Origin: WHSW01 sp963769945
Lineage (GTDB): Bacteria; Actinomycetota; Thermoleophilia; Solirubrobacterales; 70-9
Direction: 5' to 3'
Assembly (NCBI GenBank): GCA_963769945.1
Contig: CAVYOA010000014.1
Span: 511,534 to 575,533, forward strand
DNA length: 64,000 nt
Shown here: positions 1 to 7,956 of the stretch, one piece after another
Layout of the letters: every line of letters begins with the position of its first letter
Numbering within the stretch: position 1 is the first letter of the stretch
Translations under genes and position numbers: made by a program
Notes under the pieces: model-generated
Databases searched by the model: none
Seen by the model: the letters and a program-made list of their open reading frames with translations, nothing else
Told to the model about the DNA's origin: nothing

Positions 1-103
1 CCAGGGCAGCGGCAAATTCGCCCGGAGCGGCGGCAAAGGCGACGGTGGCACCGCTCTTGATCCCGAGCTTTTGCGGCAGTGGCGTGGACGAGTAGCCGGC
101 GAT
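1..103 (-). CDS. DUF3052-family protein, N-terminal fragment (runs off the left edge)
   Basis: The minus strand encodes the opening typical of DUF3052 proteins: a GYSSTPLPQKLGIK stretch followed by SGATVAF and a small-residue segment. The function of the family is unknown. The gene leaves the window at base 1, so only about 34 codons are visible. The start is unclear: the family normally begins M-A-G-Y-S, but here the codon before A-G-Y-S is ATC (101-103), an in-frame stop lies just upstream, and the nearest GTG (109-111) is one base out of frame. A lost base in the AAA run would repair this. The family call rests on recall of the motif. Confidence 0.5.
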   Translation of the reverse strand, partial: MAGYSSTPLPQKLGIKSGATVAFAAAPGEFAAAL

Positions 104-126
104 TTCAGCACCCTATGCTTAGGCGC

Positions 127-465
127 ATGATCGACGACGGCAGCGCCATCCACTACGCCGCGGTCCCACGCGGAACGCCGGTCTTCGCCAGCGACGGCGT
201 CGAGGTCGGCAAGGTCGACCAGATCGTTGACAACTACCGCGAGCACATCCTCGACGGAATCGTGATCGAAACGACCTCAGGCGAGCTCAAGTTCGCCGAC
301 GCGCCTGAGGTCGCACGCACTGCCGAGCGCGCTGTCACCCTCGCGATTACCGCGACTGAAGCCGAGGCGCTGGCGCCGCCCGACAAGGGCGCGGGTACGT
401 TCAAGGCGAATGTGGGCGCGGGACGACTGGGCCGGATCTTCGGTCGCGGCTGGAAGCGCGATTAG
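127..465 (+). CDS. PRC-barrel-like small protein
   Basis: A short soluble protein of about 112 residues with a PRC-barrel-like core: a G-T-P-V-F-A-S-D-G strand followed by V-G-K-V and an I-V-I-E-T strand. Such domains occur in RNA-processing proteins and in stand-alone proteins of unknown role that are frequent in Actinobacteria. The C-terminus is basic (GRIFGRGWKRD). ATG codons at 115 and 127 are both possible; neither has a good Shine-Dalgarno sequence, so a leaderless transcript is possible. It is divergent from the DUF3052 gene at the left edge. No specific function can be assigned. Confidence 0.6.
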   Translation: MIDDGSAIHYAAVPRGTPVFASDGVEVGKVDQIVDNYREHILDGIVIETTSGELKFADAPEVARTAERAVTLAITATEAEALAPPDKGAGTFKANVGAGRLGRIFGRGWKRD

Positions 466-496
466 CAGACCGGAGCGGGGGGTACGAATCTAGACG

Positions 497-1309
497 ATGG
501 AGGCCGAAGCCAAAGTCGAGTTTTCGCTTCCTGCGCGCGCGGAGAACGTGGCGCTGGTTCGCCATGCGATCGCGGGCTTCGCCGAGGTCCTCGAAATGGA
601 GGGCGCGGAGATCGCCGATCTGAAGACGGTGGTCACCGAGGCCTGCATGAACGTCGTCACGCACGCTTATGACGGCGATCAGGTGGGCCCGCTCGAGGTC
701 GATGCCTGGCCCGAGGGTGGCGAGCTCGTCGTCGCCGTGCGCGACTACGGCACCGGGATCCGGCCGCTGGCTGATGTCGAGCGCCGCAGCCTGCGCCTCG
801 GCTTGCCGCTGATGGCGGCTTTGACATCGAGCTTTGAGATCAGCCGCGGGCCCGGTGGTGGGACGCAGATCCGGATGCGAATGCCGATCGCCGTCAATGG
901 CGACCGCGAGCGCTCGAAGGTGCCGGCAACCGGGGATGAGACGCGGATCAACCTCAAGGCCGGCGCCATGCTCGGTCCTGTGCTCTCCCGCGTGATCTCG
1001 ATGTTCGCGACACGGGCGGATTTCACGGTCGACAAGCTCTCCGACGCCGTCCTGCTCAGCGATGCGATCTCGGCCGGCGGCCCCGACGGGTTTCCCGACG
1101 GCACGGCGCGGATCACGATCTCCGAGAACGCCGGCTCCTTTCTGATGCGCGTCGGGCCTTTGAACGATGGCGCCGGCCAGCGCCTGCTCGACGGCATGCG
1201 ACTGCCCGAGCTCGACGCCTCGCTGGAGGATCTCGCGGACGAGATCGCGGTCGAGAGCGACGGCGACGGCGAGGTCGTCGCGATCCGCATCGGCGAGCCC
1301 TCCGCGTAA
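497..1309 (+). CDS. Anti-sigma factor / serine kinase (RsbW/SpoIIAB type) with a second degenerate ATPase-like half
   Basis: Residues 1-130 form a GHKL ATPase of the anti-sigma kinase type: N box with E48, N52 and H56, D83-x-G85-x-G87, L-G-L at 101-103 and a G-G-G-T loop near 120. In partner switching such proteins bind a sigma factor and are released by a dephosphorylated STAS antagonist, which they phosphorylate. Residues 158-268 look like a second copy of the same fold without the N-box asparagine or the D-x-G-x-G motif. A classical RsbW has about 140-160 residues, so this protein is close to double length. The convergent sigma gene and the STAS gene beyond it are likely partners. Confidence 0.8.
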   Translation: MEAEAKVEFSLPARAENVALVRHAIAGFAEVLEMEGAEIADLKTVVTEACMNVVTHAYDGDQVGPLEVDAWPEGGELVVAVRDYGTGIRPLADVERRSLRLGLPLMAALTSSFEISRGPGGGTQIRMRMPIAVNGDRERSKVPATGDETRINLKAGAMLGPVLSRVISMFATRADFTVDKLSDAVLLSDAISAGGPDGFPDGTARITISENAGSFLMRVGPLNDGAGQRLLDGMRLPELDASLEDLADEIAVESDGDGEVVAIRIGEPSA

Positions 1310-1328
1310 GCGCCCGCGCCGGGTAGAG

Positions 1329-2141
1329 CTAAATCGCGCCGCCGCGCTCGGCGGCCGTGCGCAGCTTGGTCACGGCGCGGCGCAAGATGCGCGAAACGTG
1401 CATCTGCGAGTAGCCGACTCGCTCGGCGATCTTGGATTGAGTCAGGTCCTCGGCGAAGCGCAGGCGCAGGACCTCGCGCTCGGTCTCGTCGAGTCCCTCG
1501 ATGCCGGCATCGATCGCCTCGCGATCCTCGACCAGCTCGAACCCCGGGTCCTCGTCGCCCAAGCGCTCGCCCATGGGCGACTCCTCACCGGGCTCCGATC
1601 CAGCCACGGGCTGATCGAGCGACATCGTTCGCCGGGCGACGTTGGCCTCGAATGCCTCGAGCACGTCGCCTTCGCCGATCTCGAGCATCTCAGCGATCTC
1701 GGCGACCGTCGGTGAGCGCTCGAGCTCGCTCGAGAGCTTGGCGATCGCGGTGTCGACGCTGCGAATGCGCTCTTGCAGCCCGCGTGGCACCCGCAGGGTC
1801 CAGACACGGTCGCGAAAGTGACGGCGCAGTTCGCCCAGGATCGTCGGGCCGGCAAAGGCCGCAAATGGCACCCCGCGCGCCGGGTCGAAGCGCTCCAGGG
1901 CCGAGACGAGCCCGAGGCTCGCAACCTGGATCAAATCCTCGCTCGGCTCGACGCCGCCGCTGTAGCGCAAGGCAAGGCTGCGCGCGAAGGGCAAGAAGCG
2001 GGTCACCAACTCTTCACGAGCCCGTTCGTCGCGAGTTTCCGCGTAGGCGGTGAGCAGGTGCTCCTCGGTCGCCAGCCCGTCCTCGGGCCCTGTGGGCGGC
2101 GGTAGGCCCGGTCGTCGGCGATGGCGTCGGTCAGAGCTCAT
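1329..2141 (-). CDS. RNA polymerase sigma factor, SigB/SigF family
   Basis: A sigma-70 family protein of 270 residues. Region 2 is near 45-115 (E-D-L-I-Q-V-A-S-L-G-L then R-F-D-P), region 3 near 120-180 and region 4 with its helix-turn-helix near 215-265. This layout fits the general-stress and sporulation SigB/F/G group, which is controlled by partner switching. I start at the ATG at 2141; the reading frame stays open upstream to 2426, but the extra 95 codons lie in the intergenic region and show no sigma similarity. The gene converges on the anti-sigma kinase gene and is divergent from the STAS gene, so all three components are adjacent although on different strands. Confidence 0.88.
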   Translation of the reverse strand: MSSDRRHRRRPGLPPPTGPEDGLATEEHLLTAYAETRDERAREELVTRFLPFARSLALRYSGGVEPSEDLIQVASLGLVSALERFDPARGVPFAAFAGPTILGELRRHFRDRVWTLRVPRGLQERIRSVDTAIAKLSSELERSPTVAEIAEMLEIGEGDVLEAFEANVARRTMSLDQPVAGSEPGEESPMGERLGDEDPGFELVEDREAIDAGIEGLDETEREVLRLRFAEDLTQSKIAERVGYSQMHVSRILRRAVTKLRTAAERGGAI

Positions 2142-2424
2142 GGATCGGCGAAGCGCAAGATAGGCGATGCGCACGTTCGCACAATCCGATCGCACCCCGC
2201 CTGGAAACAGAGCGAGGGCCCGGGTGGGGGGTGACCCGGGCCCTCGATGTTCCGTCGAGCACAGAAACTGCACTCGTCTAGCGATGCCCGTACCCGAGCT
2301 CGCGGAAGGCCAAACACGAGCCAAGTTTCCATAAGAACGGTTATCGCGCGTAGGAACGCGCCTGAGGGGCGAGCCCACAAATTTGCGCAAGCTCGCCCTC
2401 ATCGGGTAGCAGCCATATAGAGCC
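2142..2424. promoter_or_regulatory. Divergent control region between sigma and STAS genes
   Basis: No gene is seen here. The region carries the promoters of the sigma gene (minus) and the STAS gene (plus). It holds a perfect 13-bp inverted repeat (listed separately) and a second inverted repeat, GGGCGAGC at 2367-2374 with GCTCGCCC at 2391-2398, in the leader of the STAS gene. A GGGTAG at 2405-2410 resembles a SigB-type -10 element, but no convincing GTTT -35 sits at the expected spacing, so autoregulation is only a possibility. Confidence 0.4.
2213..2246. repeat. Perfect 13-bp inverted repeat with 8-nt loop
   Basis: CGAGGGCCCGGGT (2213-2225) pairs perfectly with ACCCGGGCCCTCG (2234-2246) around an 8-nt G-rich loop. 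It lies about 70 bp upstream of the sigma start codon and would form a very stable hairpin in the sigma leader. There is no U-tract, so it is not a textbook terminator; an attenuator or mRNA-stability element is possible. Confidence 0.7.
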
Positions 2425-2787
2425 ATGATCCTGCACTCAACGCTTCGACCCGAGCTCGACTGCGAGCTGATTGCCTTTCACGGCGAGCTCGATGCAGCCG
2501 CGGCTCCGGATCTGCGTGAGCGTCTCGAAGAGGTCGTCGCAGAGCCCCACGGCGCCCTGCTAATCGACTTGGCCTGTTGCACCTTCATCGATTCGCTTGG
2601 CGTGGCAGCCCTCGTCGAGGCCGCCAAAGGGATGAGCGAGCGCGATCGGGCCGTCGCGATCGCCACTGCCAAGCCACAGGCGCGCCGCATCCTCGAGCTC
2701 ACGGGCCTCGATGCCCTGTTGTCACTTTGCTGGACTCGCGACGAGGCGATCGCGGTCCTCGGCGAACGCTCCCCTCAGCCCGGCTAG
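2425..2787 (+). CDS. Anti-sigma factor antagonist (STAS domain, RsbV/SpoIIAA type)
   Basis: A single STAS domain of 120 residues. The phosphorylation site lies in the F-I-D-S-L-G-V motif with S57 as the conserved serine; the leading strand with the G-E-L-D motif is typical. In partner switching the unphosphorylated protein binds the anti-sigma kinase and frees the sigma factor. It is divergent from the sigma gene and one gene away from the kinase gene, so it is the likely third member of that switch. Its last four bases overlap the 3' end of the convergent flavin monooxygenase gene. Confidence 0.87.
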   Translation: MILHSTLRPELDCELIAFHGELDAAAAPDLRERLEEVVAEPHGALLIDLACCTFIDSLGVAALVEAAKGMSERDRAVAIATAKPQARRILELTGLDALLSLCWTRDEAIAVLGERSPQPG

Positions 2788-4142
2788 GCTCGGCCGACGC
2801 CGGCGAACCGCCTCCTGGCGCCCTTGCGACGCCTGCGTTCGCGCTTGATCGAGCGCAGGTAGGGATCGAAGTCGACCTGGATCGTGTGGCGTTTCGAGGC
2901 TACATAACGCTTAGCCATCCGCTCTCGATCGCGAGCGATCGTCTGCTGCATCTCCTCCGCGCCGGGCAGCACCGCGCGGCCCTCGATCAGGTCCGCTACC
3001 CACTCAGACTGGGCTTCGGCGAGCGGCATGATCGCCCCCAGCGGCTGGCACAGGCCGATGAAGTAAAGCCCTCGATGCTGGGGACTGACGACGCGGCGAA
3101 ACAGGGGGATCTCGTTGTCTGGTGCTGAGATCAGGTCTTCGTCGAAGAACGGGAACGTGATCTTGTAGCCCGTGCAGAAGACAACGACATCGATCTCCTC
3201 GCTTGAGCCGTCGGCGAAGCGCACGGCGCGACCGCCGCTGAACTCGGCGACGTTCGGTTTCACCGCAATGTCGCCATGCCCGAGACGGGCAAGCAGGTCT
3301 GCGGAGACCGTCGGATGGGCCTCCCCCAGCTTGTGGTCAGGCTCGGGCAGCCCGTAGTCCATCGGCTCGCCAATCGCCTGCTTGAGCTGGCGTTTGATCG
3401 CGACTCGCAGGACCGACACGGGCAACCGGTTCGTCAGCGCATTGGTGAGCTCGTCGGTTGGCTTGCCGCCGAGGTACTTGGGAACGATCCAGGCGCCGCG
3501 GCGCATCGCAAGGAAGGTCGCTTCGGCCACACGCGAGGCCTCGACCGCGATATCCGTCGCCGAGTTCCCGATTCCGAGCACCAGCACGCGCTTGCCGGTA
3601 AGCACGTCGGGCGTCTTGTAGTCGTGGACGTGAAGCTGCTCGCCAGTGAACTGCGTTTGCCCGGGAAACGACGGCTCGGGCCAGCGCGCATCCCAGTGGT
3701 GGCCGTTGGCGACCATGACCGCGTCATAGGTCGTCTTGCCGCTTTCGCCAGAGTCGAGCGAGCGCCAGCTCACCTCCCAGCGGCCGGCCTCGACCGGCTC
3801 CACGTGGGTGACCTCGGTGCGAAAGCGGATCCGGTCGCGAAAGCCGAAGTGGTCGACGTAGTCGTCGAAGTACTTGGCGATTTGGAAGTGGCTCGGGTAG
3901 TCGGGATAGTCCGGCGGCATCGGAAAGGTCGCGAAGGCCATCGTCCGCCGCGATGTGTTGATGTGCAGCGAGCGGTACGCGGACGACATCCCGTTGTCGT
4001 TCATGTAGCGCCAGTTGCCGCCGATCTCTGAGCCGAGCTCGAAGCAGTCGAACTCGATCCCTCGCGCGTGCAGGACCTGAGACGAGGCAATCCCCGAAGA
4101 CCCTGCGCCGATGACGCATACGCGTGCTTTCGCTTCGTTCAC
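2784..4142 (-). CDS. Flavin-containing monooxygenase / NAD(P)-binding oxidoreductase
   Basis: A class B flavoprotein monooxygenase of 452 residues. The FAD-binding G-A-G-S-S-G motif is at residues 12-17, an FMO-type signature (F-T-G then H-V-H-D-Y) lies in the middle, and the NADPH-binding G-I-G-N-S-A-T-D motif follows. A late motif with C-T-G-Y-K fits the ATG-like motif of the family. Enzymes of this type oxygenate soft nucleophiles or ketones with NADPH and O2; the substrate cannot be read from sequence. The C-terminus is basic. It lies 13 bp downstream of yqgE on the same strand and may be cotranscribed. Confidence 0.85.
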   Translation of the reverse strand: MNEAKARVCVIGAGSSGIASSQVLHARGIEFDCFELGSEIGGNWRYMNDNGMSSAYRSLHINTSRRTMAFATFPMPPDYPDYPSHFQIAKYFDDYVDHFGFRDRIRFRTEVTHVEPVEAGRWEVSWRSLDSGESGKTTYDAVMVANGHHWDARWPEPSFPGQTQFTGEQLHVHDYKTPDVLTGKRVLVLGIGNSATDIAVEASRVAEATFLAMRRGAWIVPKYLGGKPTDELTNALTNRLPVSVLRVAIKRQLKQAIGEPMDYGLPEPDHKLGEAHPTVSADLLARLGHGDIAVKPNVAEFSGGRAVRFADGSSEEIDVVVFCTGYKITFPFFDEDLISAPDNEIPLFRRVVSPQHRGLYFIGLCQPLGAIMPLAEAQSEWVADLIEGRAVLPGAEEMQQTIARDRERMAKRYVASKRHTIQVDFDPYLRSIKRERRRRKGARRRFAGVGRA

Positions 4143-4155
4143 TAGACCCTGACTC

Positions 4156-4716
4156 TCAATTGAGGGATGGATCCTCGGGCATCGTCGCGATCAGCGCGAA
4201 CTGCCCGCCCTTTCGCTGCAGCACATCTCCCCACAGTGCCAGCGGATCGTTGGGGAAAAGCTCGCTCGCCATTGGCGGCTCGACGATCCACGCCTCCTCC
4301 GCCAGCTCCTGCTCGAGCTGCCCCGCTCCCCAGCCCGAGTAGCCGGCGTAGACGCGGCCGCGTCTGATCGCCTCGTCGAGCTCATGCTCCTCGGTCTCCG
4401 CGGCGACGAAGCCGACATCCGCGGCAACTATCCAAGCCGCCGCATCGGGCTGATTGAACTCGGCCAGGACGACGAGGGCCTGCGGCTGCACCGGACCGCC
4501 GATGAACACCGGTTCGGTATCGACGATTGTGGCGAGCTCAGGAGCGACCTCGCCGACGTCGGTGTCGGAAGGCCGGTTGAGGACGACGCCCATGGCCCCC
4601 TCCTCCCCATGCTCGGTGATGAGCACGACTGCACGCGCGAAGTTTGGGTCGACCAGCGCCGGTGACGCGATCAACAGCTTGCCTCGAAGCGACTCCTGAT
4701 CGGTGTCCTCATCCAT
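4156..4716 (-). CDS. YqgE/AlgH family protein
   Basis: A 186-residue protein with the YqgE/AlgH opening: L-R-G-K-L-L-I-A-S-P, then D-P-N-F-A-R-A-V-V-L-I and G-A-M-G-V-V-L-N-R-P. The family is widespread and its molecular role unresolved; AlgH was named as an alginate regulator in Pseudomonas. Length matches the family. The start is the ATG at 4716. It is divergent from the thioredoxin-TPR gene and followed closely by the monooxygenase gene. Confidence 0.88.
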   Translation of the reverse strand: MDEDTDQESLRGKLLIASPALVDPNFARAVVLITEHGEEGAMGVVLNRPSDTDVGEVAPELATIVDTEPVFIGGPVQPQALVVLAEFNQPDAAAWIVAADVGFVAAETEEHELDEAIRRGRVYAGYSGWGAGQLEQELAEEAWIVEPPMASELFPNDPLALWGDVLQRKGGQFALIATMPEDPSLN

Positions 4717-4754
4717 CCGCTCAATTGTGACCGCTCGCTAGTCTCGGTGTTCGC

Positions 4755-5514
4755 ATGCTGATCCGAGATGTTGGTGAGCAGGAATTCATCGCCGAGGTGG
4801 TCGAGCGCTCGCGCGAAGTGCCGGTGGTAGTCGACTTCTGGGCCGAATGGTGTGGCCCCTGTCGCCAGCTCGGCCCCGCGCTGGAGGCGGCCGTGAGCAA
4901 GCGCGGCGGCGGTGTCGAGCTGGCCAAGGTCGATGTCGATGCCAATCAGGGTCTCGCCGCGAGTTTCGGCGTCCAGGGCATCCCCGCGGTCAAGGCATTT
5001 CGCGACGGGCAGGTGGTGGCGCAGTTCACCGGGAGCGATCCCACCGGCGCAGATCGAGCAGTTTCTCGACGGGCTCGTGCCCTCACCGATCGATGAGCTG
5101 GTCGCCGCGGGCGACGAGGCATCGCTACGCCAGGCGCTGGCCCTCGACCCCGGCCACAGCGCCGCTTCGGCGGCGCTAGGGCGTCTGCTGCTCGCGCGCG
5201 GGGATACGGCGGATGCGATCGACCTGCTCGACTCGTTGAGCGACGATTTCATCGCCGAAGGCCTGGTCGCGCGGGCGCGACTGATCGGCGACAACCCTGA
5301 TCCCATCCCCCCGCTGTCACTGGCGTTCGTGTCCTGGGACGACGGCGACCACGCTGTTGCGCTGGAAACGCTGCAGAGCGCCTATGCCGAGGAAAAAGAC
5401 GCCGATCGCCGCGATCTCATTCGTCGCGTCATGGTTGCGATCTTCACCGAGCTCGGCGCCGACAACGAGCTTGCCCGCACGCACCGCCGCCGGCTCGCCG
5501 CGGTGCTCAACTGA
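4755..5514 (+). CDS. Thioredoxin-TPR co-chaperone, YbbN/CnoX-like (frame broken near 5034)
   Basis: The first part is a thioredoxin domain with W-C-G-P-C (C33, C36) and the G-I-P-A-V cis-proline loop. The second part, in the next frame, is a helical TPR-like domain ending at 5514. The frames join at about 5031-5035: dropping one base after the G-G codon there gives F-T-G-A-I-P-P-A-Q-I-E-Q-F-L and a 252-residue protein of normal YbbN layout. The family holds redox-sensitive substrates for chaperones and protects proteins under oxidative stress. The ccdA gene follows. I take the break for a sequence error rather than a true pseudogene. Confidence 0.8.
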
Positions 5515-5554
5515 GCGCAGGGGGCGCTCACGTGCGGCGTACCGAGACCAAGCG

Positions 5555-6286
5555 ATGAGCGACCCGATCAATGGCGCGGACGTCCCCATCGCCTTCATCG
5601 CCGGGCTCGTCTCGTTTCTCTCCCCCTGCGTCTTGCCGCTCGTTCCCGGCTACCTCTCGGTTGTGACAGGGGTCGGCGTGGCCGAGATCGGTGAGGCGGG
5701 CTGGCGCCGCGTGTTGCTTCCCAGCCTGCTCTTCATCGCGTCCTTTTCCACCGTTTTCATCCTCCTCGGTCTCACCGCCACGGCGCTCGGCTCGACGCTG
5801 CGCGAGAACCAGGATCTGCTCACCGACATCGGCGCGATCATGCTCATCGTCATGGGCGTGCTCTTTATTGCCGCCACGTTTGTCGACCGACTCAACCGAG
5901 AGTGGCGCGTGGAGTCGCTGCTCGCCCGCGCCGGCAAGGGCGGCCCGATCGTCGCCGGCGCCGCGTTTTCGATCGCCTGGACGCCATGCACGGGCCCGGC
6001 GCTCGGCGGCATCCTCACCCTCGCCGGCATTCAGGGGGGCGCTGCGCACGGGGCGTTTCTTCTCTTCGTCTACTCGATGGGTCTGGCGCTGCCGTTTTTG
6101 CTCACGGCGCTCGCATTCTCACGCGCGACGACCGCGTTCGACGTGCTCAAGCGCCACTACCGCGCCATCGTCTTCGTCGGCGGCGGCATCCTGATCGCGA
6201 TGGGAGTGCTGATCCTCAACGGCGCCTTCACCGACCTCAACCGCTGGGCCCAGGAGCTGACAAGGGATCTCGGCCTGAACCTGTAG
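5555..6286 (+). CDS. ccdA: CcdA/DsbD-like thiol-disulfide transporter
   Basis: A polytopic membrane protein of 243 residues with the CcdA family signature: S-F-L-S-P-C-V-L-P-L (C25) in the first helix and W-T-P-C-T-G-P (second cysteine) in the middle. About six transmembrane helices are visible. CcdA passes reducing equivalents from cytoplasmic thioredoxin across the membrane, for cytochrome c maturation or other extracytoplasmic thiol proteins. The start is the ATG at 5555; the open frame continues upstream into the thioredoxin-TPR gene but without family similarity. Sitting next to a thioredoxin-type gene supports a joint redox role. Confidence 0.88.
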   Translation: MSDPINGADVPIAFIAGLVSFLSPCVLPLVPGYLSVVTGVGVAEIGEAGWRRVLLPSLLFIASFSTVFILLGLTATALGSTLRENQDLLTDIGAIMLIVMGVLFIAATFVDRLNREWRVESLLARAGKGGPIVAGAAFSIAWTPCTGPALGGILTLAGIQGGAAHGAFLLFVYSMGLALPFLLTALAFSRATTAFDVLKRHYRAIVFVGGGILIAMGVLILNGAFTDLNRWAQELTRDLGLNL

Positions 6287-6330
6287 CGGAGCGGCTGTCC
6301 GTCAATGACGCCGTTCGGTCCTCAACGACC

Positions 6331-6624
6331 TCACACCGGCGGGACTACCGGCTCGGGCCCGACGCCGACCTCGAGCGGGGTGCCGATCGCTTCGGCTTCC
6401 TCGAGCTCTTCGCCGTCACCCTCGCGCGAGCAGACGATCTCGAAGCGCCCGGTGCTGAGCGCGGGGTCCCCGACGAGGGGCAAACCGCGGATCTCGTCCC
6501 AGCCGAGGCGCTCGACTTCGTAGGGATTCATCCGCACCTCCGAAGCCGGCCAGGGGCAGGTCGCATTGTGCTGGTCGATCGCCTTCGAGATCGCCTCGAG
6601 GTTCTTGATTTCCGCGTCGCTCAC
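6331..6624 (-). CDS. Hypothetical protein, 97 aa
   Basis: A small acidic soluble protein with no signal peptide or membrane segment. The middle (E-V-R-M-N-P-Y-E-V-E-R-L-G-W-D-E-I-R-G) and the two cysteines (T-C-P-W-P, I-V-C-S-R) look like a real folded domain rather than a shadow reading frame. I do not recognise the family. It is convergent with ccdA and precedes no clear operon partner except the next small acidic gene on the same strand. Confidence 0.55.
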   Translation of the reverse strand: MSDAEIKNLEAISKAIDQHNATCPWPASEVRMNPYEVERLGWDEIRGLPLVGDPALSTGRFEIVCSREGDGEELEEAEAIGTPLEVGVGPEPVVPPV

Positions 6625-6654
6625 AAGGCCGATTTTACGCCAGGTCGGCGACGC

Positions 6655-6915
6655 TCAGTCGCCTTTGCCCTCGCTTGAGCGCTCGTGGTCGGCCTCGCCG
6701 TACTCGGCGTCGACTCGTTCCTCGGGCTCGCCGGCGAGGTGGCTCGGATCGGGGCCGCTGTCGCCGTGCGACGCGTGCTCGATCAGCTGCGCTTCGGCCT
6801 CCTCGAAGCCCTCGGCCTCGCCCTGGCCGGCCTCACGAAGCGGCGCCTGCTCGTGCTCGCGGCGCTCCTCCAGCGACTCTCGCTCGTCCATCTCTTCCAT
6901 CTCGCCTCCAGTCAT
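6655..6915 (-). CDS. Hypothetical acidic protein, about 86 aa
   Basis: A highly charged, glutamate-rich, low-complexity protein (M-T-G-G-E-M-E-E-M-D-E-R-E-S-L-E-E-R-R) without hydrophobic core, probably disordered or coiled. ATG codons at 6915 and 6900 are possible starts; I prefer 6915. It lies between the RlpA-like gene and another small gene, all on the minus strand. The composition could also arise from a non-coding frame in GC-rich DNA, so confidence is limited. Confidence 0.4.
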   Translation of the reverse strand: MTGGEMEEMDERESLEERREHEQAPLREAGQGEAEGFEEAEAQLIEHASHGDSGPDPSHLAGEPEERVDAEYGEADHERSSEGKGD

Positions 6916-6977
6916 GCGTGGGATCCCGAGCCTAATGGACTCCTGGCTCGGCTCGGGATCCCGACACATCGGCGCGC

Positions 6978-7940
6978 TTACTTGGAGGTCAGCACCGTGC
7001 CGAGCTCGGGAAAGTTGAGCGCCTGCTTGGTTGCTGAGGTCAGGTCGAATTCACGGCTGCCGACATATGGCCCTCGGTCGATCACACGTGCGGTGATCTC
7101 CTTGCTGCCGTAGCGCAGGCGGAGCTTTGTCCCGCACGGCATCGTCTTGTGTGCGACGCCGATCGTGCCCGTGGTCAGCGTTCCGCCGCAGCCGAGCTTG
7201 TTGCCATAGAGCCCGGGGCCGTACCACGAGGCCGATGCGCCGCGATAGGCCGTGATCGCTCCGGCCGATCGACCGCTGCCCGTGGCGAGCCGATTCGTCC
7301 GTGCCCTCACGTCGACCGGATAGTTGCCGGTGCTGGGCGTCTTGAAGCGGACGCTGTAGCGGCCGCCGATGCCGGCCGTGGTCGTGATCTTCTTGTCGCC
7401 GATCGCGACGACGACGCGGCGCTTGGCGCCGGCAGGCGTCACCTTGCCGCGGATCTCAGCCGTATGGCCGACCAGCTCGTCGCGACCGCTGACGCGAACG
7501 CTCGTCTTCGAGCGAACGGTCACGGGCTCTGAGCCCGTACCGCCGTCGATCGGGGCGGCGGGCATCGCGGCCACCTCCCCAGCGTCCGCAGCCTGTGGTC
7601 CCTGGTCGGCGAGCTGAGCACGCCAGGAACCGCTTCGCCTTGGCCGCACCCGCACCGAGTACCGGCCCGATTCGCCCGTCGTGGCTCGCGCGGCTGGCTT
7701 CCAGCTGTGTGTCGCGCTGGCACGAAAAAGCACCTCGATCCGAACGTCGGCAGCGCCGGGGAAGACGCCGCGCAGCTTGACCGAGTCGCCAATCGCGACG
7801 TTGCCGTGCGTGGCGTCAATCCTTGCGTTCTTGCTTTCTGTCGGTGACTCGGCGGCCACTGCGGTGCTCGTGAACAACGCGGCGAGCGATAGCAGCGCAG
7901 CGGCCGCGATGCGCCTGCGCCGCAAGCGGAAACGTCTCAT
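6978..7940 (-). CDS. RlpA-like double-psi beta-barrel secreted protein
   Basis: A 320-residue exported protein. Residues 1-29 form a signal peptide (arginine-rich start, alanine/leucine core). The middle holds two Ig-like or carbohydrate-binding-type beta domains. The C-terminal 95 residues form an RlpA-type double-psi beta-barrel: A-S-W-Y-G-P-G-L-Y-G-N, C-G-G-T-L, M-P-C-G-T and a V-I-D-R-G-P-Y motif. Such domains act on or bind peptidoglycan. The ATG at 7940 is preceded by AGGAGG (7947-7952), which decides the start over the upstream ATG. The c-di-AMP riboswitch directly upstream fits a wall-remodelling enzyme. Confidence 0.85.
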   Translation of the reverse strand: MRRFRLRRRRIAAAALLSLAALFTSTAVAAESPTESKNARIDATHGNVAIGDSVKLRGVFPGAADVRIEVLFRASATHSWKPAARATTGESGRYSVRVRPRRSGSWRAQLADQGPQAADAGEVAAMPAAPIDGGTGSEPVTVRSKTSVRVSGRDELVGHTAEIRGKVTPAGAKRRVVVAIGDKKITTTAGIGGRYSVRFKTPSTGNYPVDVRARTNRLATGSGRSAGAITAYRGASASWYGPGLYGNKLGCGGTLTTGTIGVAHKTMPCGTKLRLRYGSKEITARVIDRGPYVGSREFDLTSATKQALNFPELGTVLTSK

Positions 7941-7956
7941 CGGTTTTCCTCCTGTC

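Noticed and set aside
2..130. A plus-strand open frame ending in an ATGA overlap with the PRC-barrel gene
   Set aside because: The minus strand of the same bases encodes a recognisable DUF3052 N-terminus, which is stronger evidence than an open frame of 42 codons.
2300..2424. A SigB-type promoter before the STAS gene
   Set aside because: A GGGTAG at 2405 fits the -10, but there is no GTTT at the required distance.
2142..2426. N-terminal extension of the sigma factor to 2426
   Set aside because: The added 95 residues show no sigma similarity, cover the hairpin region and would overlap the start of the divergent STAS gene.
5031..5040. Programmed ribosomal frameshifting in the thioredoxin-TPR gene and the other broken genes
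   Set aside because: No slippery heptamer with a downstream structure is seen at these sites, the sites differ in sequence, and the breaks are scattered over unrelated genes.
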